Made by a program: the position numbers and the translations under genes
Shown: positions 8,373-15,966 of the stretch, in pieces
Position numbering within the stretch: position 1 is the stretch's first letter
Layout: every line of letters starts with the position of its first letter
Notes under the pieces: generated by a model
The model's database searches: none
What the model saw: the letters and a program-made list of their open reading frames with translations, nothing else
Told to the model about the DNA's origin: nothing
Origin: JBHIKY01 sp042139015
GTDB lineage: Bacteria; Bacillota; Bacilli; Bacillales; Marinococcaceae
NCBI RefSeq assembly: GCF_042139015.1
Contig: NZ_JBHIKY010000005.1
Span: 124,001 to 188,000 of the forward strand
Length of the DNA: 64,000 nucleotides
Reading direction: 5' to 3'

Positions 8373-8513
8373 GATTGAAGAACGGAAGGCGGCGACTCCG
8401 TCGGGATCAGCGAAGTCTGAAAATCCATTCTGACGAAGCTTCGCTGAGACAGAATTAGTTGAAGACAAGCCCCGCGGAAAGCGCCCGCCTGCAGGGATGA
8501 AATCAACAAAACC
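8373..8513 (-). repeat. Modular intergenic repeat, copy 2, with a different centre
   Basis: The ends match copy 4 (52212-52411) in opposite orientation: GATTGAAGAACGGAAGGCGG at one end, and GAAGACAAGCCCCGCGGAAA continuing into CCGCCTGCAG and ATCAACAAAACC at the other. The centre lacks the AGGAC hairpins and has instead TCAGCGAAG / CTTCGCTGA. Together with the entries at 7797, 7850, 7992 and 8048, this accounts for most of the 776-bp gene-free stretch 7781-8556. Confidence 0.72.
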
Positions 8514-8556
8514 CATACTTTCTCTGTTTTAAAAAAGTGGATGGGACAAAAGTAAA

Positions 8557-9789
8557 TTATTTATAATGGCCGCCGATTTTTTTAGCGCGCAGCTGCGCCT
8601 GGCCAGCCGCTGTCAGAGAAGAAGCACGCAGCAGCGTGTCATTGCCGTAGCGCTTTTTCAACTCATCCATAGTCCGGTTTAACGTATCACGATCCTGCAC
8701 AGGATGAAACAAATTCAGCTGCCGAAACGCATCCGATGTCAGTTGATCAATGGCAATGCCGACACTGCGGAGTGGATATCCACCCCAGTGCTCCTGAAAT
8801 AAGGCGGCCGCCGCCTCGTAAATAACCGCCCCGTCATTCGTGTAATCCTCCAGCTTACGCTGACGGTGAAATCCGGCAGGATGGTCGAAATCATGACCGC
8901 CTGCCCCGGTGGAAACCGTCATCCCCATATAGCCATTTGCGCGGGCGCGGCGTGCCACCTCCTCGCTCAGTTCAAGCAGAACGACCTTCACTTCATTCCA
9001 TGTGTAGTAATCGCGCGGCAGCGTCATATGATGTCCTATCGCTTTGCGGCGGATATGGGTATTAACTGTAACCGGCGCCGGATCCCAGCCGTAAGCTGTC
9101 CGCCAGAGCAGCTCGCCGTTTATGCCCCAGCGTTTCTTCAGCGGATCGAGCGGGAAAGCCGCTAATTGACCGATCGTGCGGATGCCCATGTTCCGAAAGT
9201 GGTCATTCATCCGCCTGCCGACCCCAAACATGCTTCCGACCGGGAGCCTCCACAGCGTCTCTCGGAGATTCGCTTCAGTCAGTTCAAAAAAACCATCCGG
9301 ATTCTTTTTGGCAAAATGGTCACATGCCATTTTAGCAAGCACCTTTGAAGGGCCGATCCCGACGCGGGCATTGACCCCGAGCATCCGCTTGATCGTCCGC
9401 TGAATGCAGCGGGCACCGCCGGCTGCATCGATGCCGAGAAGCTTGAGGGTATGCGTCATTTCCACAAAAATTTCGTCGACACTGTACGGTTCCACTTCAT
9501 CACTGAAATCCTCAAGGGATTGGGCGATTTGTACAGAAGCGTCCAGATAAAACTGCATCCGTGGCCGCACTACAATCAAGTCCGGGCATTTTCCCTCCGC
9601 CTGCCAGAGAGGCTCAGCTGTCTGAACACCCCACTTCTTTGCGACAGGACAGGCAGCAAGAATAACCCCGCTGCGGATTTTCGGATCTCCCGCCACGACC
9701 ACTGGCTTTTCAGCAAGCTCAGGCCGGTACACTTTCTCGAGGCTGGCATAAAAAGACTGCATATCCACTAAAAAAATCGTGCGGTCCAT
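8557..9789 (-). CDS. Y-family DNA polymerase, YqjW/UvrX-like (DinB type), 410 aa
   Basis: Error-prone translesion polymerase. The N-terminal catalytic Asp is in FLVDMQSFYASLEK (D9, with Tyr/Phe at the steric gate), and the second metal-binding pair is D105-E106 in PYSVDEIFVEM. GIGPSKVLAKMA and the helix-hairpin-helix GVGRRM follow, then a little-finger domain. The TWNEVKVVLLELSEEVARRA style matches the YqjW/UvrX branch more than DinB1. A LexA box sits between the -35 and -10 elements upstream, so SOS induction is expected. Confidence 0.88.
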   Translation of the reverse strand: MDRTIFLVDMQSFYASLEKVYRPELAEKPVVVAGDPKIRSGVILAACPVAKKWGVQTAEPLWQAEGKCPDLIVVRPRMQFYLDASVQIAQSLEDFSDEVEPYSVDEIFVEMTHTLKLLGIDAAGGARCIQRTIKRMLGVNARVGIGPSKVLAKMACDHFAKKNPDGFFELTEANLRETLWRLPVGSMFGVGRRMNDHFRNMGIRTIGQLAAFPLDPLKKRWGINGELLWRTAYGWDPAPVTVNTHIRRKAIGHHMTLPRDYYTWNEVKVVLLELSEEVARRARANGYMGMTVSTGAGGHDFDHPAGFHRQRKLEDYTNDGAVIYEAAAALFQEHWGGYPLRSVGIAIDQLTSDAFRQLNLFHPVQDRDTLNRTMDELKKRYGNDTLLRASSLTAAGQAQLRAKKIGGHYK

Positions 9790-9828
9790 CGATCATCTCT
9801 CCGTTGCTGAGCCGGGTTTGGTACTTTT

Positions 9829-9858
9829 AGTATAATCGAACATAAGTTCTTTTATCAA
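9829..9858 (-). promoter_or_regulatory. Sigma-A promoter with embedded LexA (DinR) box
   Basis: On the minus strand, TTGATA (rc of 9853-9858), 18 bp, then TATACT (rc of 9829-9834). The spacer region holds the palindrome AGAACTTATGTTCG (9837-9850), which matches the Bacillus LexA consensus CGAACRNRYGTTCG on its other strand at all but the outer base. Repressor bound here would block polymerase. Confidence 0.8.
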
Positions 9859-9935
9859 TAGTTATTGTTTTCCAAAAGAGAAAAACGTATACAAGATGAC
9901 CATCTAAAAAATACTACGAAAAAAGGAGCGATACG

Positions 9936-10088
9936 ATGAAAAAAACAGATCCCGCCGATTCGCACAGAAATCAGGAAGACTCCCTGGAGCAGCAGAGGAA
10001 AAAGCAGGAGCACCAGGACATAGACCCGCAGACCCAGCCTGATCAAAAGGTTCACGAAAAGGGCCCGGATGATTTTGAAGAAGGATAA
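9936..10088 (+). CDS. Small hydrophilic protein, 50 aa, unknown function
   Basis: The ATG follows AAAAGGAGCG by 5 nt. The product is almost entirely charged or polar (Lys, Glu, Asp, Gln, Pro), with no Cys, no membrane segment and the acidic end DDFEEG. It looks intrinsically disordered, like the short 'group-specific' proteins common in Bacillaceae. It lies 37 bp before the FAD oxidoreductase in the same direction and may share its transcript. Confidence 0.6.
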   Translation: MKKTDPADSHRNQEDSLEQQRKKQEHQDIDPQTQPDQKVHEKGPDDFEEG

Positions 10089-10125
10089 AACTTTTTACAG
10101 AAAAACCAATGTGGAGGCGAAACGA

Positions 10126-11208
10126 ATGAATGTAGCAATTATGGGGGCTGGCCTGGCCGGTTTATCCTGCGCGCTTATGCTCGAACGGCATGGTATTTCA
10201 CCGGCTATTTTTGAAAAACGCAGCATGCCGGGAGATCGGTTTATTAACGGAGAAGCTTTTATATCCTTACTTACCTCCCCGGTTACGGACTGTTTTCGTT
10301 ACTTCTCAGAAGAATTCAACCTTCATTTAAGACCGAGCAGTCATATAAACAAAATCTCTTTCTTATCGGAAAATAACCAAGCGGTTATTAAAGAACCGGC
10401 AGGAACTATGAATCTTCGGGGAAGGCACCGCCTTGCACTGGAGAATCAATTAGCGGAACAAATTTCTTCAAAAATTACATTTCATTCAGAAGTATCTTAT
10501 GAAGAGTTAATGAAGAACTTTACACACGTGATTCTTGCGACAGGTGATGCTTCATACGCGCTTCAAATGGAAAATTACACGAAAGATTTTTCTGTCTCGT
10601 TGAAGGGCGCCACCGTGGAGGGAGAGTTTGAACCAAACGGGGTAATGGTCTGGCTGAATAATGATTTTGCACCAAAGGGATACGCGTACCTGATGCCTTT
10701 TTCTAAAAGAGAGGCAAACATTGTGATTGCTTTTCCGGACTCCCCGCAGCTTTCACAAGAAAAGGTGGCAGTGCAGTGGGACAAATTTTACAAGGCGGTC
10801 TGCACGGAGCTGCGGCAGGATTTAAAGATTACTGATCAATTTCACATTCATGACTATGAAATCGGAATATGTAAGTCACCGCGTCTCGGTAATACATTTA
10901 TGACAGGAAATTGCTTTGGCGCTGTAATGCCGTTTTTAGGATTTGGACAATTCGCCGCTCTCTTAACTGGTATTTACGCCGCCTATGATATTTGCGGATT
11001 TGGGAAATACGAAGAATATACAAAACCACTGCGAAAAAGCTACTTTGATTCGCTGACGCTGCGGCGTGGCATGGAAAAGCTCGACAACCATTCTTTTGAT
11101 CTAGTCGTTCACCAGCTCAATGGCTGGCTAGGGAAAAAATTATTTCAGACGGATAAGAATGTGGTAAAAATGATGAGTATGCTGCTCAATCCGTTCGTCC
11201 GGGATTAA
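10126..11208 (+). CDS. FAD-dependent oxidoreductase (geranylgeranyl-reductase-like / lycopene-cyclase-like), 360 aa
   Basis: The start at 10126 has GGAGG 8 nt upstream, so the 19-residue extension from 10069 is rejected. The N-terminus is a dinucleotide-binding fold, VAIMGAGLAGLSCALMLERHGI, followed by FEKR. ILATGD near residue 145 and the late TGNCFGAVMPFLGFGQ, the FAD-closing motif of the GGR/UbiH-like family, support a flavoprotein. No substrate can be assigned. Confidence 0.72.
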   Translation: MNVAIMGAGLAGLSCALMLERHGISPAIFEKRSMPGDRFINGEAFISLLTSPVTDCFRYFSEEFNLHLRPSSHINKISFLSENNQAVIKEPAGTMNLRGRHRLALENQLAEQISSKITFHSEVSYEELMKNFTHVILATGDASYALQMENYTKDFSVSLKGATVEGEFEPNGVMVWLNNDFAPKGYAYLMPFSKREANIVIAFPDSPQLSQEKVAVQWDKFYKAVCTELRQDLKITDQFHIHDYEIGICKSPRLGNTFMTGNCFGAVMPFLGFGQFAALLTGIYAAYDICGFGKYEEYTKPLRKSYFDSLTLRRGMEKLDNHSFDLVVHQLNGWLGKKLFQTDKNVVKMMSMLLNPFVRD

Positions 11209-11431
11209 GCTGAATTCTCTTCATTTTTGTTCCCTCCAGTCTCCCGGATCCAATTCACTTTTACATGGTTCCCATTATTCCCCTTCTAAATCCCGATGTT
11301 GACTTTAACATGCAAGTGGAAAAACAACTATAAATTAAATTTATTTTTACCAGAACAGAAGTGGTTTAAAGAAATAGGGAGAGGGGAACGTGTCAGATGT
11401 GAAAATGATAGATAACAGGAGGATGTAAATA

Positions 11432-11728
11432 ATGAAAGTTGATCAATTATTTAATGAGCAAAAGGAAAAAATTCGTTTTGATACAGGAGAATTGAATGTT
11501 ACAAATGACGATCCTGAACAGTGGCATGTGAAGCTGTACGGTGTTGAAAATCAGCGTTACTTTCAAGAAGCGCTTCGTGATAACCGCAAGGAGCATTTTA
11601 CCTTTGAAACGAGTGAAGGCACAGTGAACGGCCTTGCGGATGTGGAAACTTTTGATTCAGCAAATGCCGAGGAAAATGTAATTACACTGATCGGTTCAAG
11701 CACGTTGAACGGATACAGCGGCGGATAA
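11432..11728 (+). CDS. Conserved-looking small protein, 98 aa, unknown function
   Basis: AGGAGG lies 10 nt before the ATG and a strong terminator follows 9 bp after the stop, so this is a complete single-gene unit. The product is acidic and soluble with no Cys and ends NGYSGG. No family is recognised. The 220-bp region before it is AT-rich and holds a possible TTGACT -35, but no well-spaced -10. Confidence 0.7.
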   Translation: MKVDQLFNEQKEKIRFDTGELNVTNDDPEQWHVKLYGVENQRYFQEALRDNRKEHFTFETSEGTVNGLADVETFDSANAEENVITLIGSSTLNGYSGG

Positions 11729-11736
11729 CTTTCCTT

Positions 11737-11769
11737 CCCCCGGAGACTAAGCGTCCCGGGGGTTTTTTT
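11737..11769 (+). terminator. Intrinsic terminator
   Basis: Stem CCCCCGG / CCGGGGG with an 11- to 12-nt loop, followed by seven T. Confidence 0.85.
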
Positions 11770-11830
11770 AAGAAAAAGTTACCAGAAGGCTCTGAAGAAA
11801 AATTCTGGCCGGCGACCGCAGTCGGTTCTC

Positions 11831-12011
11831 CGGACACTGGTTCCGCTATCTGCTTCACACAGCCCGGTTTTATGAGTCTGCCGGACATGGGTTCCGTTAT
11901 CAGCCAAAAAGAATGCTGAATTCCCCGTCATTCAGGCAAATAGCGTACCTGATGTCCGCGAGTCCTTCAAAAAAACAGATTTTTACTCAAATAACGGATC
12001 TCATGTCCGCG
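11831..12011. repeat. Four-part repeat: two direct, then two inverted copies of a GGACATGGGTTCCGTTAT motif
   Basis: The motif occurs at about 11832 and 11883 (51 bp apart) and in reverse complement ending at about 11959 and 12010 (about 51 bp apart). The centre part (11881-11960) matches 57779-57858, including CAGGCAAATAGCGTACCT. No reading frame is supported. This fills most of the 439-bp gene-free stretch 11729-12167. Confidence 0.65.
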
Positions 12012-12112
12012 TCCAGTTTACGGCGAAGCAGTTCTACGCTCCATTGGCAGCTGAAAAGCTGCAGCGTCGACAGGGAAAATCGAATGATATGGATAAAATA
12101 TATATTGTAAAC

Positions 12113-12141
12113 AAAAAAGCCCGGCATCTGCTCCGGGCTTT
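12113..12141 (-). terminator. Intrinsic terminator of the rhodanese-like gene
   Basis: GCCCGG / CCGGGC stem with an 8-nt loop; on the minus strand it is followed by TTTTTTGT. Confidence 0.75.
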
Positions 12142-12167
12142 CAGTCTGTATAAGCTTGCTTTTCTAT

Positions 12168-12539
12168 TTACCCGCAGTGGGCCTTCACCGGCACTTCCCT
12201 GCCTTCATCCTGCAGCACAGTAAATCCAGTTACTTTAAAACCATTCTTGCGTAGCAGGCGGATGCTGAGATTGCGCGAAACCTTATCAGGTGCCACTAAA
12301 AAAACCTGTTTCGCCTTCACCGTGCTGATGTGGCGCTTCAAGTACGGATAAGGAAGTGTCTGGGCGTGCTGGACTGGACGACGGTCCGCATCCTGATAAT
12401 CACGGATGTCAAGGACGACTGTATCCTGAGGCAGCGGTTGTTCGGGTACAGGAGAGCATCGTATACCTAGGACGGGGAACCAGCGATTATAGCTGCTGAG
12501 AAACACGATAACCCCGAGTAAAGCAATAAGCCACGTCAA
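12168..12539 (-). CDS. Membrane-anchored rhodanese-like protein without active-site Cys, 123 aa
   Basis: The TTG start at 12539 is chosen because AGGAGGG lies 7 nt upstream; longer ATG frames lack a ribosome site. It has one N-terminal membrane segment (LTWLIALLGVIVFL), then VVLDIRDYQDA and a rhodanese-like core. Where active rhodaneses have Cys in the loop before the alpha-helix, this one has APDKVSRNLS, so sulfur transfer by the usual chemistry looks impossible. Likely a binding or scaffold role; function unknown. Confidence 0.65.
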   Translation of the reverse strand: MTWLIALLGVIVFLSSYNRWFPVLGIRCSPVPEQPLPQDTVVLDIRDYQDADRRPVQHAQTLPYPYLKRHISTVKAKQVFLVAPDKVSRNLSIRLLRKNGFKVTGFTVLQDEGREVPVKAHCG

Positions 12540-12727
12540 TATGAGTCCCTCCTGCACTTCTTCATTTTCTTTGTTTATTGTATTATATAGAGTACGTTTC
12601 ATGAATACAATTGATTTGCCTGAAATACACAAAGAAAAGTATACTATAGAGACAAGGGGTTTGAACACCAGAAATGTAAATATATAAAAACCTCTTCCCA
12701 TTCATAATTGAAAAAGGAGGATGTCAT

Positions 12728-13060
12728 ATGACCGATGAAACACAAGAATTAATCGACCGGATATATGCGGAATTAGAAACGGTGATTGACCCGGAGCTTG
12801 GTGTAGATATCGTAAACCTCGGACTTATCTACGGGGTCGACCTTGATAACGAGAAAAATGTTCAGGTGACGATGACGTTAACCGCAATGGGCTGCCCACT
12901 CGCCGGCACAATAGTGAATGATATCAAAGGGGCGTTAAAGGATCTTCAGGAATTCGGCGAAATAAAGGAAGTCGATGTAGAAATTGTCTGGAATCCACCG
13001 TGGGACAAAAGTAAAATGTCCCGGTACGCGAAAATTGCCCTCGGTGTTCATGAATCATAA
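12728..13060 (+). CDS. MIP18/DUF59 family protein (SufT/PaaD-like Fe-S assembly factor), 110 aa
   Basis: The ATG follows AAAAGGAGGATGTCAT. The product has the DUF59 hallmarks: VIDPELGVDIVNLGLIYGV near the N-terminus, the single conserved Cys in TAMGCPLAG and VWNPPWDKSKMS near the end. Such proteins help mature Fe-S clusters. The gene is monocistronic with its own terminator. It may help the several Fe-S enzymes nearby (MoaA, formate dehydrogenases), but that is inference. Confidence 0.87.
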   Translation: MTDETQELIDRIYAELETVIDPELGVDIVNLGLIYGVDLDNEKNVQVTMTLTAMGCPLAGTIVNDIKGALKDLQEFGEIKEVDVEIVWNPPWDKSKMSRYAKIALGVHES

Positions 13061-13072
13061 GGAAAAGTAAAA

Positions 13073-13101
13073 CCTGGAGCAGGAGCGCTTCAGGTTTTTT
13101 T
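13073..13101 (+). terminator. Intrinsic terminator
   Basis: Stem CCTGGAGC / GCTTCAGG (one G-U pair) with a 6-nt loop, then a T run. Confidence 0.7.
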
Positions 13102-13192
13102 CACGTATGAATAGCTTTTGATTGTATGTTTAGTGAAATCAAAAATAAGGAAATATATAAATATATTACGAACACAGGAGGATACTAATTAA

Positions 13193-13378
13193 ATGTCAGA
13201 TCATGACAAAGAAACCACCGAAAATATTGAGAAATCGATGCAAGAATCTCACGGGGTTTCCAAGGAAGAATATGAAAGAAGCGTTGATAAGAAAATTGAA
13301 GTAGAAAAGAAGCGCGAGAAGGATCACAAAGAAAATAAAGATCTTACAAATGAAATAAATACGAAAATAAAAAAATAA
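13193..13378 (+). CDS. Small highly charged protein, 61 aa, unknown function
   Basis: AGGAGG lies 10 nt before the ATG. The product is Lys/Glu-rich with a central helical, possibly coiled-coil stretch (KKIEVEKKREKDHKENKD) and no hydrophobic segment. It is probably co-transcribed with the 30-aa gene that follows. No family recognised. Confidence 0.62.
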   Translation: MSDHDKETTENIEKSMQESHGVSKEEYERSVDKKIEVEKKREKDHKENKDLTNEINTKIKK

Positions 13379-13397
13379 CGGAAGCAGGTGAGCGTGA

Positions 13398-13490
13398 ATG
13401 ATAAAAAAGCTCATAAAAACTGCCGTCGTCGGATATTTATTTAAACAGGGAAAACGAATGCTCAGCCGCCGGATGACCAGCAGACGATAA
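13398..13490 (+). CDS. Very small basic amphipathic protein, 30 aa
   Basis: A complete 31-codon frame starts 19 bp after the previous gene, with AGGTGAG 7 nt upstream, and a terminator follows at 13501. The product begins MIKKLIKTAVVGYLF and ends in an Arg/Lys-rich tail, so it could sit on a membrane. Only spacing and a ribosome site support it. Confidence 0.45.
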   Translation: MIKKLIKTAVVGYLFKQGKRMLSRRMTSRR

Positions 13491-13500
13491 AGAAGATAAT

Positions 13501-13536
13501 AAAACCGTTCTCCAATATGTAGGGAGAGCGGTTTTA
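13501..13536. terminator. Bidirectional intrinsic terminator
   Basis: AAAACCG-TTCTCC and GGAGAGCGGTTTT pair around a 9-nt loop, with A and T runs outside. It serves both the small plus-strand genes and ger operon 1. Confidence 0.8.
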
Positions 13537-14628
13537 TTATGGCATGGATTTATGCTTCTTAAAAAGGATACCGACACCGAGAATCGTAATAAATATCACA
13601 TACGCCGTCAGCCAGTACAACGTCCAGTTTATTGCGACAAAGTCTGTGAAATCAACGAGATCAGGATGCAGGTGCTCGCTCATTGTCCAGACCAGGATAG
13701 CTACAGGCAGCACATAGCGTGTATAATCCGCTCCCTTCGTATAATGAGAGAGACCGAATTGAATGGCAAGAAAGCAGACGGTAATTTTCACAAATAAAGC
13801 CACAATCCATAGTATACCAATGACTGCTTCCAGACGCTGAAGTATAATTCCTAATTGGATGCTTCGTGCCATGCTGTAGGCAGCGTAAACCTCTCGGTCA
13901 ACTACAGACGGACCTTCCACTCCTATGGTCACGAATATTGCGATACTTAATAAGACTCCTCCGACCGCGGTTCCGATTAAATAGAAACGGTAAATTTTTG
14001 TTTTATTAGTTATGAATGAAAGTAAAGCTGTGAATACCAGCATTTCTATAAAGGGAAAACCGATAATTGGATAGGCTCCTTCCATAATGCTTTTCCAGGA
14101 TTCATCGGTAACAGGTGTCACATTCTCTAATTTGAAATTATTTGAAACCAGCAGTAATGCAAGAGATATTAATATTATCAAAAAAGGGGCAAACAGTTGA
14201 CTTATGCGCGCTAAGTTCTGTAACCCTTTACTCGCAGAGAAAATAACTAATATCATCATCATTACCACAAACACATCGCTGTTTATCTCCGGAATTGCAA
14301 CACTGATCATGAAATTGCTATAGTTTCGCATGACTAAGGCAGCCAAATGGAGCGTTATAAACATAAATAGGAAGCTAAAGAAAGCACCGCCAATTTTTCC
14401 TAAAATTCTGTCATAAATATCATAAACAGAGGCATAGTTGTACATCGATAACAGCTTCAGCATCAGTAGATTTAACAGAAGACCAACGAATGTAGCAAGC
14501 AGCATTGAAATCCAGCCATCCTGGTCAGCCGCTGCGGCAGTTATATTCGGTGCCATCAGCAGTGAACTGCCAACCGTAAAGCTGATAACAATGGCGGTCA
14601 GCTGCCAGCGACTAATAGAATGATTCAT
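13537..14628 (-). CDS. Spore germination permease-like protein, GerAB/GerKB family, 363 aa
   Basis: Inner-membrane B subunit of a nutrient germinant receptor, related to amino acid/polyamine permeases. It has about ten hydrophobic segments, starting MNHSISRWQLTAIVISFTVGSSLL as usual for the family. The start at 14628 is chosen because GGAGGAGG lies 7 nt before it; the 11-residue longer frame is rejected. It is the last gene of ger operon 1 and lies 2 bp after a small hydrophobic gene. B subunits are thought to bind the germinant; which one is unknown. Confidence 0.88.
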   Translation of the reverse strand: MNHSISRWQLTAIVISFTVGSSLLMAPNITAAAADQDGWISMLLATFVGLLLNLLMLKLLSMYNYASVYDIYDRILGKIGGAFFSFLFMFITLHLAALVMRNYSNFMISVAIPEINSDVFVVMMMILVIFSASKGLQNLARISQLFAPFLIILISLALLLVSNNFKLENVTPVTDESWKSIMEGAYPIIGFPFIEMLVFTALLSFITNKTKIYRFYLIGTAVGGVLLSIAIFVTIGVEGPSVVDREVYAAYSMARSIQLGIILQRLEAVIGILWIVALFVKITVCFLAIQFGLSHYTKGADYTRYVLPVAILVWTMSEHLHPDLVDFTDFVAINWTLYWLTAYVIFITILGVGILFKKHKSMP

Positions 14629-14630
14629 AG

Positions 14631-14798
14631 TCAGCCTCCTCCGAACAAAATATTGTAACATGGTTCATAGATAACCTTGAGCATAGCTGTAAGCGGAAAC
14701 CACTGCTGATTAAAATAATAGCTCCCCGCATAAAAGGCAGTAAATGACCACACAGAAGCAAGTAATAGAACAGAGGATTTATCTTTGCGTTTTTGCAC
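14631..14798 (-). CDS. Small hydrophobic protein, candidate germinant-receptor D subunit, 55 aa
   Basis: A GTG start at 14798 lies inside the last codons of gerC, with GAGG 7-8 nt upstream, and the frame stops 2 bp before the gerB ATG. The product has a basic N-terminus (MQKRKDKSS) and two hydrophobic stretches around residues 9-25 and 33-52, separated by YYFNQQWFP. Small two-membrane-segment D proteins are known beside gerA-type operons of Bacillus. Position, overlap and topology fit, but no specific sequence match can be claimed. Confidence 0.6.
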   Translation of the reverse strand: MQKRKDKSSVLLLASVWSFTAFYAGSYYFNQQWFPLTAMLKVIYEPCYNILFGGG

Positions 14799-15966
14799 TG
14801 TTATACCTCATTCCAGGAGTTTCAATAGTGAGTTCACTCTTAATATGAAGGGTGGAATCTTCTATGTGCTCATACCAATTTTTCTTCCATTTCTTCCATT
14901 TATCGGGGTGCTGGCGGTGAAAACGAGCTGCGAGACCATTATAATTCGTTTTCAATTCAACCGTTTCATAAACTGCTTTTTTTACTTCCTGTTCAACAAT
15001 TTTTCTCAGTGTTTGTTCCAACTCATTAATTCCTTCCGGTGATGCAATGTCAGCCTTACAGCTACTTGATACAAGACTGGAGGTCCCTTGTATTGTAATA
15101 TCAATAAGCAATTGATTGTTTTTAACATCTGTATTTATATCTGAAGAGACACCTTTAAGCATAATTCCAAAGGTCCCTCCTTCACATTCCACCGTATGAA
15201 GTGTTCGTTCTTCTACATAATCATTCATAAAGAGCCAGCCTGTCGCCGTTTCTTCATTTAACCATTTTAAAAATTTACCATTTTTAAATACACCCATGCT
15301 GTCTAGTTTAAATGCATATGCCTCTATGTCCTGCAGGGCGCCAGTATTTTTATTTTTATCCTTGGCCATAACTTCAAGTCCTAGAATGATAGGAGTCCGA
15401 TCTTCTTCCCCTTCCCAATTAATAAGATCATTGATACGTACCGTTTTTTTAACCCCAATGTAACCAGAAGAAAGCTCTACAATATCAAGGATTGCTTTTG
15501 TAGGAAATTGATCTAACGGCGTAACCACGGTGAGTGCCTCTTTTCCGGTCGAATCTTTTATAACAAATAAGGGAAATTGAGACCTTAATTCCTGGTCTCT
15601 CTCCACATACGAAAAGATTTCAGACACTCCTTCTTTTCTTGCATATTTTTCGCCAAGCATCATGACGTTAATGTGAGAGAAAAATAACTCTCTTGGAACA
15701 ACGTTCTTTACTCTATTAATAGCGTCCGTAACGCTGTCGCCTTTCGCAGAAAACGTAAAAACCGGTGAAGAGCCATCACCACTTCCTCCACTCACTACAT
15801 TTGGAGAGGATCGTGGATTTGCCACCTGCACTGTGACTTCTGTTTTATTATCATTCGTTATATCAACACCCATCCCAAGCACAATAGCAATTTCATCAAG
15901 TTCAGATTTCGCTGCACAGCCGCTTAGTATAAAAATTAAAAAAAGAAGCCACACCCATTTATTCAT
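14779..15966 (-). CDS. Ger(x)C family spore germination lipoprotein, 395 aa
   Basis: C subunit of the germinant receptor, anchored on the outer face of the spore inner membrane. The signal peptide ends in the lipobox ILSGC (lipidated Cys17). The mature start KSELDEIAIVLGMGVD is the family hallmark, as is the body with RELFFSHINVMMLGE and the C-terminal domain rich in amphipathic helices. It overlaps gerA by 4 bp and the small D-like gene by 20 bp. Confidence 0.9.
   Translation of the reverse strand: MNKWVWLLFLIFILSGCAAKSELDEIAIVLGMGVDITNDNKTEVTVQVANPRSSPNVVSGGSGDGSSPVFTFSAKGDSVTDAINRVKNVVPRELFFSHINVMMLGEKYARKEGVSEIFSYVERDQELRSQFPLFVIKDSTGKEALTVVTPLDQFPTKAILDIVELSSGYIGVKKTVRINDLINWEGEEDRTPIILGLEVMAKDKNKNTGALQDIEAYAFKLDSMGVFKNGKFLKWLNEETATGWLFMNDYVEERTLHTVECEGGTFGIMLKGVSSDINTDVKNNQLLIDITIQGTSSLVSSSCKADIASPEGINELEQTLRKIVEQEVKKAVYETVELKTNYNGLAARFHRQHPDKWKKWKKNWYEHIEDSTLHIKSELTIETPGMRYNSAKTQR

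Noticed and set aside
11831..12011. CRISPR array
   Set aside because: Units at about 51-bp spacing change orientation halfway and the inner part recurs elsewhere as a hairpin; no cas genes are present.
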